Both the position numbers and the translations under genes were made by a program. This document shows, piece by piece, positions 36,587 to 44,583 of a stretch of DNA of 64,000 nt. The notes beneath the pieces were generated by a model. That model saw only the letters and a list, made by a program, of their open reading frames with translations. It had not been told where the DNA came from and made no database searches. Every line of letters begins with the position of its first letter. The first letter of the stretch is position 1. Origin of the DNA: Arcicella sp034931005 (GTDB lineage: Bacteria > Bacteroidota > Bacteroidia > Cytophagales > Spirosomataceae); the NCBI RefSeq assembly GCF_034931005.1, contig NZ_JAYGIN010000003.1, positions 1 through 64,000 of the forward strand, written 5' to 3'.

Positions 36587-37093
36587 ATGACTCAGAAAAA
36601 TATATTATCACAAGGGCTGGTCTTTGGTTTTTACCTTTTATTACAAATATTTTTTGTAAGACAATTGGTACTTTTCGACTATGCGTTTTGTTTTGCCTAT
36701 ATAGCGAGTGTGACGCTTTTGCCTTTTGAAACGAACCGTATAACCTTGATTTTACTTGGTTTTTTTGCGGGAATGGCAGTAGATGTTTTTTATAATACTA
36801 TTGGAGCAAATGCTGCTGCAATGACTTTAATAGCATTTTTAAGACCCTCAATTATCTCATTGTTGACCCCTCAGCGTGGATATGACGAACGCCAAACACT
36901 TAGTCTTAGTTCAATGGGTTTGACATGGTTTATAACTTATACGGTTGTGTTAACGGTGATTCACCATTTTGTACTTTTTTTATTAGAAGCTTCTGATTGG
37001 GGATTATTTTTCCCTGTGTTATTGAAGGTGATTTGTAGCACTATTTTCACGACGGTAGTTATCGTAATTATTCAGTTTTTTAGAAGAGATTAG
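36587..37093 (+). CDS. mreD: Rod-shape determining protein MreD
   Basis: This is a 168-residue membrane protein with five to six hydrophobic helices, third member of the mre cluster. Its identity rests mainly on position after mreC and on the helix pattern; MreD sequences diverge strongly. The FFAGMAVDVFYNTIGANAAAMTLIAFLRP segment matches MreD. In many bacteria mrdA and rodA follow; here the next gene is convergent, so they must lie elsewhere. Confidence 0.88.
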   Translation: MTQKNILSQGLVFGFYLLLQIFFVRQLVLFDYAFCFAYIASVTLLPFETNRITLILLGFFAGMAVDVFYNTIGANAAAMTLIAFLRPSIISLLTPQRGYDERQTLSLSSMGLTWFITYTVVLTVIHHFVLFLLEASDWGLFFPVLLKVICSTIFTTVVIVIIQFFRRD

Positions 37094-37110
37094 TTTGGAT
37101 GTTTGTTATT

Positions 37111-37143
37111 CGATGTTTGGTAATAATTGAGTACCAAACATCG
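37111..37143. terminator. Hairpin terminator after mreD
   Basis: The arms CGATGTTTGGTA (37111-37122) and TACCAAACATCG (37132-37143), with flanking TTATT/AATAA pairing, separate convergent mreD and the aldolase gene. The CGATGTTTG word recurs at about 41220-41300 upstream of the DUF3467 gene. Confidence 0.7.
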
Positions 37144-37152
37144 AAAAATAAC

Positions 37153-37812
37153 TTAAAATCCTTTCACTAAGGCAATACATTTTTTTACAATCTCAGTTGT
37201 TTCTTCAAAATTTCCAGATTCTAAAACTGCTTTTGGAAATAATTGAGAACCCATTCCAACAGCAGTAACTCCTGCTGAAAACCAACCTTTTAAGTTTTCT
37301 TCGTTAGGCTCAACACCACCCGTTACCATTACTTTTGCTTTTGGCATTGGTCCTTTAATAGCCTTGATAAATGCCGTTCCGAGTACATTGGCAGGGAAAA
37401 TCTTTACAATATCAGAACCAGCTTGTTGTGCTTGGAAAATCTCAGAAACGGTCATTACGCCTGGGAACCATGCCATTTCGTATTTCTTACAAACTGCTCC
37501 AACTTCTGGATTAAGACATGGTTGTACGATAAAATCAGTATCTAAACTAACAAAATATTCAGCTTCTTCAGCAGTGAAAACCGTACCAATTCCGATGGCC
37601 ATATCGGGTAATTCTTGGCGAATATATTTTACTAATTCTGCAAAAATTTGAGCAGCACCTTCTCCACGATTGGTGTATTCAAAAACTTTGATTCCTCCGT
37701 CATAGCAAGCTTTTACCACTGCTTTGCTCACCTCAATATCTGGGTGATTGAACAAAGGCATAATTGGCACTTCGCTAAGTTTTGCGTATAATTCTTCTTT
37801 TGTAAATTTCAT
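37153..37812 (-). CDS. eda: KDPG aldolase (2-keto-3-deoxy-6-phosphogluconate aldolase)
   Basis: This enzyme splits KDPG into pyruvate and glyceraldehyde-3-phosphate, the last step of hexuronate (and Entner-Doudoroff) degradation. I chose the ATG at 37812 (MKFTKEELYAKLSEVPIMPLF); the ATG at 37860 adds 16 residues not usual in the family. The catalytic Glu region (FEYTNRG), GIGTVFTAEEAEYF and the Schiff-base Lys in SDIVKIFPAN are present. It lies downstream of kdgK on the same strand, which supplies its substrate. The protein is 219 residues long. Confidence 0.94.
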   Translation of the reverse strand: MKFTKEELYAKLSEVPIMPLFNHPDIEVSKAVVKACYDGGIKVFEYTNRGEGAAQIFAELVKYIRQELPDMAIGIGTVFTAEEAEYFVSLDTDFIVQPCLNPEVGAVCKKYEMAWFPGVMTVSEIFQAQQAGSDIVKIFPANVLGTAFIKAIKGPMPKAKVMVTGGVEPNEENLKGWFSAGVTAVGMGSQLFPKAVLESGNFEETTEIVKKCIALVKGF

Positions 37813-37959
37813 TTTGTTTGTAACCACATAGAAGGTATAAGAAACATTAGGTTTCTCCACTTCTGAGTGTTATTTTAAATATATTAAACTTCTGTTTTAA
37901 TTTTCATAAATAATTGAAGGGAAATGGTGAAAAATAATATACCATATTTGACTTGGAAT

Positions 37960-37992
37960 AACTTCCCGAAAGTTTTTAACTTTCGGGAAGTT
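37960..37992. repeat. Second copy of the AACTTCCCGAAAG palindrome
   Basis: The palindrome has arms AACTTCCCGAAAGTT and AACTTTCGGGAAGTT around a short T-rich centre. It is nearly identical to the inner palindrome of 9830-9862. It lies in the 285-base gap between kdgK and eda, where nothing else is recognisable. Confidence 0.85.
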
Positions 37993-38097
37993 CAACGGAA
38001 GATGCTTGGTACTTTAAATTTATACTTTTCCTAAAGTAAAGTGCTAAACTTAACTAACTCATTCCTCCATCTACTGCATTCCTCCCGTCCCCTCAAA

Positions 38098-39102
38098 CTA
38101 TCTTTTTAATCGTCCACTTACATCACCTGCCATGACTGCTTCAACTTCCTGTACGCTTACAAGGTTGAAATCACCTTCTACGGTGTGTTTCAAAGCTGAG
38201 GCTGCTACGGCAAATTCAAGAGCTTTTTGAGTGTCTTGGTAGGTTAATTCTCCATAAATATATCCGCCCATGAAGGCATCGCCACCACCAATTCTATCTA
38301 CAATGTCTGGAATGTCAATGGCTTCTGTTTCAATCATTTGCGTGCCATCCCAAGCTCTTCCAGAAAGGGTATTGTGTGAAGCCGAAATTTGTCCACGTTT
38401 GGTCGTAAGAATTTTCTTTACTTTCGGAAAACGCTCCATAATTTGCTTGCAAACTGATTTGAAACTGCCTTTTTCGTCATTAGGCTTAATTTCAAACATA
38501 TCAGCGGCATCGCCTTTACTACAAACAATTACGTCGCAATATTTGATTAATTGAGGCATCACTTCGTTTGGTCTTTTTCCCCATTTCCAAAGATTTGAAC
38601 GATAACCAACATCGGCAGAAACTTTTATTCCTAAACGTGATGCCGTTTGTACAGCTTCTAAACAAGCCTGTGCCGCACCTTCAGAAATAGCAGGCGAAAT
38701 ACCTGTAAAGTGAAACCAAGTAGCTCCTTTTAAGATTTCTTCCCAATTAAAATCAGAAGGTTGTAGCGTTGCAAATGATGAATTGGCACGGTCGTAAACA
38801 ACTTTACTCGGACGCATGGCTGATCCTTTTTCAACAAAGTATATGCCCAGACGGTCACCACCATAAGCAATGGCTTCTGTGCCAACGCCATATTTTTTGT
38901 AAACAGCCGTTGCTGCTTGTCCTAAATCATTATTTGGAAAACGAGTTGCATGACTTGCAGGAATGCCAAAAATGGCTAATGAAGAGGCAACGTTTGCTTC
39001 GCCACCGCCAAAATTTATATCAAATTGAGTTGCCTGAGAAAATCTTGAAAAATTAGGCGTACTGAGCCTCATCATGACTTCTCCAAAGGTAATAACTTTC
39101 AT
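38098..39102 (-). CDS. kdgK: 2-keto-3-deoxygluconate kinase (PfkB family)
   Basis: This enzyme phosphorylates 2-keto-3-deoxygluconate to KDPG. The 334-residue ribokinase-fold protein has N-terminal FGEVMMRLSTPNFSRFSQA with the sugar-binding FGGGEANVASSLA. The C-terminal anion hole and catalytic Asp are in DRIGGGDAFMGGYIYG. PfkB kinases vary in substrate; the KDG assignment rests on the N-terminal family pattern and on lying between a tagaturonate reductase and KDPG aldolase gene. The start has no Shine-Dalgarno motif. Confidence 0.9.
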   Translation of the reverse strand: MKVITFGEVMMRLSTPNFSRFSQATQFDINFGGGEANVASSLAIFGIPASHATRFPNNDLGQAATAVYKKYGVGTEAIAYGGDRLGIYFVEKGSAMRPSKVVYDRANSSFATLQPSDFNWEEILKGATWFHFTGISPAISEGAAQACLEAVQTASRLGIKVSADVGYRSNLWKWGKRPNEVMPQLIKYCDVIVCSKGDAADMFEIKPNDEKGSFKSVCKQIMERFPKVKKILTTKRGQISASHNTLSGRAWDGTQMIETEAIDIPDIVDRIGGGDAFMGGYIYGELTYQDTQKALEFAVAASALKHTVEGDFNLVSVQEVEAVMAGDVSGRLKR

Positions 39103-39127
39103 AATTTATGATAATTTTCAATGTAAA

Positions 39128-39211
39128 GTAACACAGACTTCAGTCTGTAATGTAAATACTGTGAAATAGACTTTAGTCCGTATTTCACTTACAGGCTAAA
39201 GTTTGTGTTAC
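39128..39211. repeat. Imperfect paired ACAGACT palindromes
   Basis: GTAACACAGACTTCAGTCTGTAA at the left is mirrored by TTACAGGCTAAAGTTTGTGTTAC at the right with mismatches, and a third degenerate copy lies between. It is the same family as 11732-11775. It sits between uxaB and kdgK. Confidence 0.7.
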
Positions 39212-39220
39212 AAATTCTTC

Positions 39221-40681
39221 CTACAAATATTTTCTAACGGCATCCGTAAAGCCATCCAATTTGGTTAAATCTTCTCCCCAAAGGCTAACGTTTGCTAATA
39301 CTTTTTCTAAATCAAAACCTGCCTGCCAAGCTTCGTAAAAGTAAGGGGCAAAGTTACAATTGATTGGATAAAACTCTCCGTTTGATTCGCCGTAATATGT
39401 GCCATTTACTTCTTTTACACCGTGCATAAATTGTAAATAGGCTGCAAATCCCATCGCAAAAAGTTCAGGAGCTTTTCCAAATTCTTTATAGTATTGTAAA
39501 AGAATTGGGATATTACGCATCTTCATTTTTGCCGTGTATTGAACCGTAATATCTAATAATTTATGGTTCAAGAATGGATTACGGAAACGGTCAAGAACCA
39601 TTCTACCGAAACGGTCACGAGTTTTAGCATCAATTTTATATGGAATCGCTAAAGACATTTCACCCAACATCAAATTGGTAATTATTCTGCTCAAATAACC
39701 ATTTGACATGACATCTTTAACCGTTCTGAAACCTAATAAATACGCCATTCCACACTGTAACGAGTGCGTTCCGTTGAGCATACGAAGTTTTAATTCACGG
39801 TAAATTTCAATATCATTTTCAATAACAACTCCAGAATCTGCTTGAGCAAATGATAATACTTTACGTACTTTCTCTCCTCCTTGAATTGCCCATAAACGGT
39901 AGGCTTCAGAAAGAACCATGATGTTATCTTCGTAGCCTAATTTTTTCTGCAATTCTTCGATAGCTTCTTTTTCTGGTTTTCCCGGTACAATTCTGTCAAC
40001 CAATGAGTTACAAAAATGATTGCTATTGTTTAACCATTCAATAAATGCTGGTTCAAGAGCATTCGCTTGAGCTTGTTTCAGCACAATATCTTTCAAAATA
40101 TCACCATTGCCAACGATTAATTCTGTTGGTACAATCACCATTCCACTTTCTGCTGAGCCATTAAATACAGTCCAACGTTCATAAAGAAATGCTAATAATT
40201 TTACAGGATATGAAGCAGGAGGATTGTTTGTAATTTTATCACCTTCTAATAATGAGATACCTACTTCCGTGGTGTTTGAAAGGATAATCTGCATTTCTGG
40301 ATTTTTGGCACAATGTAAAATTTCTTGCCATTGCGAGCGTGCAGATAAAGTACGAGATATGGAAGCATTAAGAATGTATTCCTCAATTGCTTCACCATTT
40401 TCGATTCCTTTAACAGAGTGGGTATAAAGTCCATCTTGTTCGTTAAAATCATCGGCACCACCTTTGTCCGTAGATTTAACAACGACAACTCTACCATTGA
40501 AAATACCTTGTTTGTTGGCTTTGTCGATAAAATAATCGCAAAGTCCACGAAGTAGAACTCCTGTGCCAAATTGTAAAACTTTTTCGGGTAAGTCAAAAAC
40601 TTTAGGGTCAGGTAAATTAAGATGTTTACTCAGATGAGTCGAGTTAGAAGCTATATGAGATTTGTTAAGTTTAACATTCAT
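39221..40681 (-). CDS. uxaB: Tagaturonate reductase (altronate oxidoreductase)
   Basis: UxaB reduces tagaturonate to altronate with NADH in galacturonate catabolism. The 486-residue protein belongs to the mannitol-dehydrogenase family: Rossmann start VLQFGTGVLLRGLCDYFIDKAN, then NSLVDRIVPGKP and the catalytic KLRMLNGTHSLQCGMAYLLGF. It is the first gene of a minus-strand uronate set with kdgK and eda. The isomerase (uxaC) and altronate dehydratase (uxaA) that complete the route are not in the window. UxaB versus fructuronate reductase UxuB is judged from family likeness. Confidence 0.88.
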   Translation of the reverse strand: MNVKLNKSHIASNSTHLSKHLNLPDPKVFDLPEKVLQFGTGVLLRGLCDYFIDKANKQGIFNGRVVVVKSTDKGGADDFNEQDGLYTHSVKGIENGEAIEEYILNASISRTLSARSQWQEILHCAKNPEMQIILSNTTEVGISLLEGDKITNNPPASYPVKLLAFLYERWTVFNGSAESGMVIVPTELIVGNGDILKDIVLKQAQANALEPAFIEWLNNSNHFCNSLVDRIVPGKPEKEAIEELQKKLGYEDNIMVLSEAYRLWAIQGGEKVRKVLSFAQADSGVVIENDIEIYRELKLRMLNGTHSLQCGMAYLLGFRTVKDVMSNGYLSRIITNLMLGEMSLAIPYKIDAKTRDRFGRMVLDRFRNPFLNHKLLDITVQYTAKMKMRNIPILLQYYKEFGKAPELFAMGFAAYLQFMHGVKEVNGTYYGESNGEFYPINCNFAPYFYEAWQAGFDLEKVLANVSLWGEDLTKLDGFTDAVRKYL

Positions 40682-40795
40682 TGTACGTTATTTATTTTAG
40701 TTATAGTTTTGAAAGAATAATTTGCCTACGGATTACTCGATTTTGAGAAATAATTTGGTGATTTTATCTAAAATTACTCGTTTTTTTATAAACAA

Positions 40796-40844
40796 AAAAA
40801 GCGTAAACGTTTTCAGAGAAAACTCTGATGCGTTTTACGCTTTT
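40796..40844. terminator. Nested hairpin terminator of the DUF3467 gene
   Basis: The outer arms AAAAAGCGTAAACG and CGTTTTACGCTTTT hold an inner TCAGAG-AAAA-CTCTGA stem. On the minus strand it ends in a U-run, and it lies between the DUF3467 gene and uxaB. Confidence 0.8.
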
Positions 40845-40884
40845 GAAGTGTTTTTAAATAGACGTTCTGTATTTACATTTAGAA

Positions 40885-41211
40885 TTATGCTTCACCGATT
40901 GGTCCACGATAATTCATTGGAAATTGAAATCCGATTTGACTTTGGTCTTCCGAAATTGCTCCGTAAGCCTCTTCGTATTTTTGAATATTTTCCTTCAACG
41001 CATTTAGCAATCTATATACATGGTCAGGCGTAAGAATTACTCTTGACTTTACTTTTGCCTTCGGAATCCCGGGCATCATTTTGATAAAATCTATTACAAA
41101 CTCACTTTGCGAGTGAGCAATCATTGCTAAGTTTACGTATTCACCCTCAGCCATTTCTTCAGTTAATTCTACATTAAGCTGATTTTCGTCTTGTTGTTGC
41201 TGTTTTGCCAT
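40885..41211 (-). CDS. DUF3467 protein
   Basis: This is a small (108-residue) cytoplasmic protein of the DUF3467 family, conserved in Bacteroidota and without known function. The ATG at 41211 (MAKQQQQDENQLNVELTEEMAEGEY) is preferred over 41286, which would add 25 residues translated from repeat-like DNA. The core is YVNLAMIAHSQSEFVIDFIKMMPGIPKAKVKSRVILTPDHVYRLLNALKENI. Such proteins are usually single genes. The region 41214-41300 upstream contains several imperfect CGATGTTTG / CGAACATTG words. Confidence 0.88.
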   Translation of the reverse strand: MAKQQQQDENQLNVELTEEMAEGEYVNLAMIAHSQSEFVIDFIKMMPGIPKAKVKSRVILTPDHVYRLLNALKENIQKYEEAYGAISEDQSQIGFQFPMNYRGPIGEA

Positions 41212-41385
41212 TTTAAATTCGATGTTTGTTTTCGATATTCGTCTTCCGATGTTCGATGTTTGGGTTTTCTTACAAATATCGAACATTGAAATTCAAACAC
41301 CGAAAAACAATTGTTTTTACAAATGTATAAATTATTGATAGCTTAACAAAAATCAGTCCTAAATTGCGTAAAAATCAACGTTTTA

Positions 41386-42084
41386 ATGAGATATAAACAC
41401 ATTTTCTTTGACCTCGACCATACACTTTGGGACCATAATACTAACTCAAGAATTGCTTTAGAAGAAGTTTATCATGATTTCGATTTGCAGACTTTGGGTG
41501 TTCCTTCATCGTCGCAATTTTATTTGAAATTCAACGAAATTAATCATCAACTTTGGGATAAATATGAGGCTGGACGAATTTCCCAACCCGAATTACGTCA
41601 TTCACGTTTTCGCTTGATTTTTAGTAGCTTAGGCGTTGATAGTCATGAAGTATGTGATTCTTTGTCAGATACTTATATCAAGATTTCTTCAAAAAAGCAT
41701 AATCTTTTACCTAATGCAAAAGAGACGTTGGAATATCTTTTTCCAAAATATCCTTTGCATATCATCACTAACGGTTTTGATGAAATTCAGTCGGTAAAAA
41801 TGAATGCAGGACAGATTACGCATTATTTTAAAGAAGTAGTTACGTCTCAAAATTCAGGATATAAAAAACCCGATTCTCGAATTTTTGAATATGCCCTAAA
41901 AAAAGTGGGAGCAGTGCCTCAAGAATGTTTGATGATTGGCGATAGTTTTCAGTCGGATATTGTGGGGGCAACCCGTGCGGGAATTGATGCCGTTTTCTTC
42001 AATCCAGACCAACGTCCACAAGAGGTTTCGATAAAACCGAAGTATGAAATAAGGGATTTGGGAGAGTTGAAAGGGATATTGTAG
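41386..42084 (+). CDS. HAD-family noncanonical pyrimidine nucleotidase (YjjG-like)
   Basis: This is a 232-residue haloacid-dehalogenase phosphatase similar to YjjG, which dephosphorylates nucleoside monophosphates and removes mutagenic analogues. Motif I is HIFFDLDHTLWDHN, motif II IITNGFDEIQ, motif III Lys in SGYKKPDSRIF, motif IV MIGDSFQSDIVGA. A helical cap follows motif I. It stands alone, with duplicated hairpins downstream. Confidence 0.9.
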   Translation: MRYKHIFFDLDHTLWDHNTNSRIALEEVYHDFDLQTLGVPSSSQFYLKFNEINHQLWDKYEAGRISQPELRHSRFRLIFSSLGVDSHEVCDSLSDTYIKISSKKHNLLPNAKETLEYLFPKYPLHIITNGFDEIQSVKMNAGQITHYFKEVVTSQNSGYKKPDSRIFEYALKKVGAVPQECLMIGDSFQSDIVGATRAGIDAVFFNPDQRPQEVSIKPKYEIRDLGELKGIL

Positions 42085-42088
42085 TAGT

Positions 42089-42276
42089 GGTCTGACTATC
42101 GTCTGACTGAATTTACATACTCGGTCAGACGATAGTCAGACCGCTATTTACACCATTTTTAAATTAATATTATGAAGGGTTGGATGTTTTATGGAATGTA
42201 AATGGTGGTTAGCGGTCTGACTATCGTCTGACTGAATTTACATACTCGGTCAGACGATAGTCAGACCGCTATTTAC
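42089..42276. repeat. Duplicated long hairpin (two ~60-base copies)
   Basis: Each copy has arms GGTCTGACTATCGTCTGAC and GTCAGACGATAGTCAGACC around a shared TGAATTTACATACTCG-type loop (first about 42089-42141, second about 42214-42268). The copies match almost base for base, including the GCTATTTAC that follows. They lie in a 325-base gap between convergent genes; the rest of the gap has no feature I can name. Confidence 0.9.
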
Positions 42277-42409
42277 GTTACTTTTCAAATTACGAGTGCA
42301 ACGAAGCAATCTGCCGATAGAAGAGAAATAGTTTGAAAACCTCTGCTCGTAAGCAAACAGATTGATTTAACAAAACTCCGATTCACTACACTCGCAATGA
42401 CATAGCGTT

Positions 42410-43027
42410 CTAAAACATCGATAATTGATTATTGTCAGTTTTATTATCAAAAATCTTTTTGTCTTTAATGAGTTTTTTATGTTGTTCTATGAAATCCACA
42501 AAATTGTCGATTTGCTGATAAAGCGGTTTGAAATCGTAATCATCGAAAGTGTAGGTTTCTTGATAAACTTCCTCAAAATCGGTAATTACGTAGTCTAAAG
42601 TTTTTATTCCGTACTTTTTCAAACCCAATAAATACAAATTTTGATGATTGTGTTCAAAGCGATTAGGTTCATATTTTCGAGTGGATTTTAAGTCAACGGC
42701 ACGGTCGCTACCAACCAAATCCACGAAGCCGTAAATCAAGCAGTTTTTATATTTCGCTTCTGAGTAAAATTGCGTTTTGTATTTTGAAGGTAATAAGGCT
42801 CGTGCTTTTTCAATGATTCCTTCTTTGAAATCATCTTCATTTTCACCCGTTACGACGGCTTTTTCAAAATCTATTCCTTTTTGTTGAGCTTCAGTAGTAG
42901 GTTTCTTTACACGGTTGATACGGTCAATCATGTTCCACATATCCACAATGATTTCCCCCTGTGAATCAGTGGTTTTTTCTTCAAATAAAGCGAACGAATT
43001 TAATAATGTGGGATATATGCGATACAT
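42410..43027 (-). CDS. PD-(D/E)XK nuclease-like protein
   Basis: This is a 205-residue protein with a RecB/Cas4-like nuclease signature: GIDFEKAVV (Glu), GFVDLVGSDRAVDLKST (Asp then DLK) and a late HNHQNLYLLGLKKYGI helix with a QxxxY-like motif. These are the expected elements of the PD-(D/E)XK fold. A role in DNA processing is inferred, with no partner nearby. The N-terminal ~25 residues are not typical and the start could be slightly internal. Confidence 0.7.
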   Translation of the reverse strand: MYRIYPTLLNSFALFEEKTTDSQGEIIVDMWNMIDRINRVKKPTTEAQQKGIDFEKAVVTGENEDDFKEGIIEKARALLPSKYKTQFYSEAKYKNCLIYGFVDLVGSDRAVDLKSTRKYEPNRFEHNHQNLYLLGLKKYGIKTLDYVITDFEEVYQETYTFDDYDFKPLYQQIDNFVDFIEQHKKLIKDKKIFDNKTDNNQLSMF

Positions 43028-43044
43028 GATGGAATGGGCTGTAC

Positions 43045-43190
43045 GACAGGAATCCTTCCTGTCATATAATTGGAATTATAAAATAGTAGAGACGTTGCCT
43101 GCAACGTCTTTCCACAAAATTTCATTGACATTTAAACGTTATGAAAACGCTGCAGGTAATATGCAAAGACGTTGCAGGCAACGTCTCTAC
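43045..43190. repeat. GACAGGAA palindrome plus paired AGACGTTGC palindromes
   Basis: GACAGGAATCCTTCCTGTC (43045-43063, arms 8-3-8) has the same core as the 24.9 kb array. Then a 26-base segment at 43086-43111, itself containing AGACGTTGCCTGCAACGTCT, is repeated as an exact inverted copy at 43165-43190. All lie between two minus-strand genes. Confidence 0.85.
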
Positions 43191-43199
43191 CTAAGAAAA

Positions 43200-43502
43200 T
43201 TACGCAATAACCAAACGTTCAACGGGTTGGTCGTTGATTAAATGGCTTTCAATGATTTCCTCAACGTCAGATAATTGAACATTGCCGTACATAATTCCTT
43301 CTGGATAAACCATCACTGCTGGGCCAAAAGCACAGATGTCTAAGCAACCTGTTTTTTGAGCTCTCATTTGTGGCAATAAACCTTTTTCTTTCATCGAATT
43401 TTTGAACGCATCTACTAAGGCTGCTCCTCTTTCGTCACCGCAACATTTCTTGGGTGCATCTTTCTGATTTGTACAGATAAAAACGTGTTTTTTGTATTTC
43501 AT
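43200..43502 (-). CDS. Thioredoxin-like [2Fe-2S] ferredoxin domain protein
   Basis: This is a 100-residue protein of the thioredoxin-like [2Fe-2S] type (related to NuoE C-terminal domains and Fdx-like proteins). Cluster ligands are probably Cys10, Cys20 or Cys21, Cys53 and Cys57 (IC.TNQ, KKCCG, TGCLDICAFGPAVMVYPEG). It likely carries single electrons for an unknown partner. No hydrogenase or dehydrogenase gene is adjacent. Confidence 0.88.
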   Translation of the reverse strand: MKYKKHVFICTNQKDAPKKCCGDERGAALVDAFKNSMKEKGLLPQMRAQKTGCLDICAFGPAVMVYPEGIMYGNVQLSDVEEIIESHLINDQPVERLVIA

Positions 43503-43629
43503 TATTTGTAAATATAATTGTGGGGATGAATTCTAATGCTAAAAAATCAAAGCTATCATGCAATTTAACAGTTTTCTCTTAAATTTGGCTTACAACTTAC
43601 AGACTTAGGACTTACGACTCCCTTAAAAT

Positions 43630-44514
43630 ATGACTTTTCAGACACAAGAGCAGTATCAATTTATCGAAAGTATTCTTTTTGAAAATTTAGGACACCAACC
43701 CAAAGTGCTTGATTTTCAGTTTTTTTACGGTGGAAATTTTAACCTTGCCGTAAAAGTAAAAGTGGCAGAAGGTGATTATTTTATCAAATGGAATCAGGGC
43801 GACCACGAAGGAATGTTTGCATCAGAGTCTCGTAGTTTGCAGGTTTTGCGAGATACAGGCGTGATGTCGATTCCGCAAGTTATCAATCACGGAAAAATTG
43901 TTGATAAAGAATATTTAATGATGGAGTTCCTGACAGCCAGTTATAAACAACCTAATTATTGGCAAGATTTTGGGCAAAAATTGGCTCATCTTCACTCGCA
44001 CACAAACCCAAAATTTGGTTTAGATTTCAATAATTTTATCGGAGCATTGCGTCAGTCGAATGAATGGATGACGGATGGCGTAGAATTTTTTATCGAAAAA
44101 CGCTTAAAAGTTCAGGCAGGATTGGCACTTTACGACCGTAAAATTTCGGAAGAATTACACGCAAAATTCAATCAATTGTATGAAAAATTACCGTCATTAA
44201 TTCCGAACGAAAAACCTGCTTTACTGCATGGAGATTTATGGTCGGGCAATGTGATGACGGATAGTCAGGGTTTTGTGGGCTTAGTTGACCCAGCCTGTTA
44301 TTACGGTTTGCGTGAAGCAGAATTGGCTTTTACGACTATGTTTGGTGGTTTTGAAACCAGTTTTTACGAAGCCTATCACGAAGTAAATGCTATTGAAAAT
44401 GGTTTTGGCGACCGTATTCCTTTGTATAATTTATATCCCTTAATGGTTCATGTGAATTTGTTTGGAGGCGGATATTTAGATGCCGTTGAGAAGATTTTGA
44501 AGAAATTTTTGTAA
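43630..44514 (+). CDS. Fructosamine-3-kinase family protein
   Basis: This is a 294-residue kinase of the fructosamine/ketosamine-3-kinase group, which phosphorylates sugars attached to protein amines so that the glycation is reversed. The ATP-binding Lys is in GDYFIKWNQG, the catalytic loop is ALLHGDLWSGNVM and the metal-binding segment GLVDPACYYGLREAELAF. The next gene on the same strand is an alpha/beta hydrolase 69 bases away. Confidence 0.9.
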   Translation: MTFQTQEQYQFIESILFENLGHQPKVLDFQFFYGGNFNLAVKVKVAEGDYFIKWNQGDHEGMFASESRSLQVLRDTGVMSIPQVINHGKIVDKEYLMMEFLTASYKQPNYWQDFGQKLAHLHSHTNPKFGLDFNNFIGALRQSNEWMTDGVEFFIEKRLKVQAGLALYDRKISEELHAKFNQLYEKLPSLIPNEKPALLHGDLWSGNVMTDSQGFVGLVDPACYYGLREAELAFTTMFGGFETSFYEAYHEVNAIENGFGDRIPLYNLYPLMVHVNLFGGGYLDAVEKILKKFL

Positions 44515-44583
44515 ACTGATGTTTCCACATCGGCAATTTTTATTCATATTATTTTCGATGCGGAAGTATCGAGTTACATACAA

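Noticed and set aside
25175..40681. Rhamnose-uronate utilisation locus
   Set aside because: rhaT and uxaB-kdgK-eda are 12 kb apart, on different strands, with unrelated genes between; no other rhamnose genes are present.
41214..41300. N-terminal extension of the DUF3467 protein
   Set aside because: The extra 25 codons are translated from repeat-like CGATGTTTG DNA and the family starts at the MAKQQQQ methionine.
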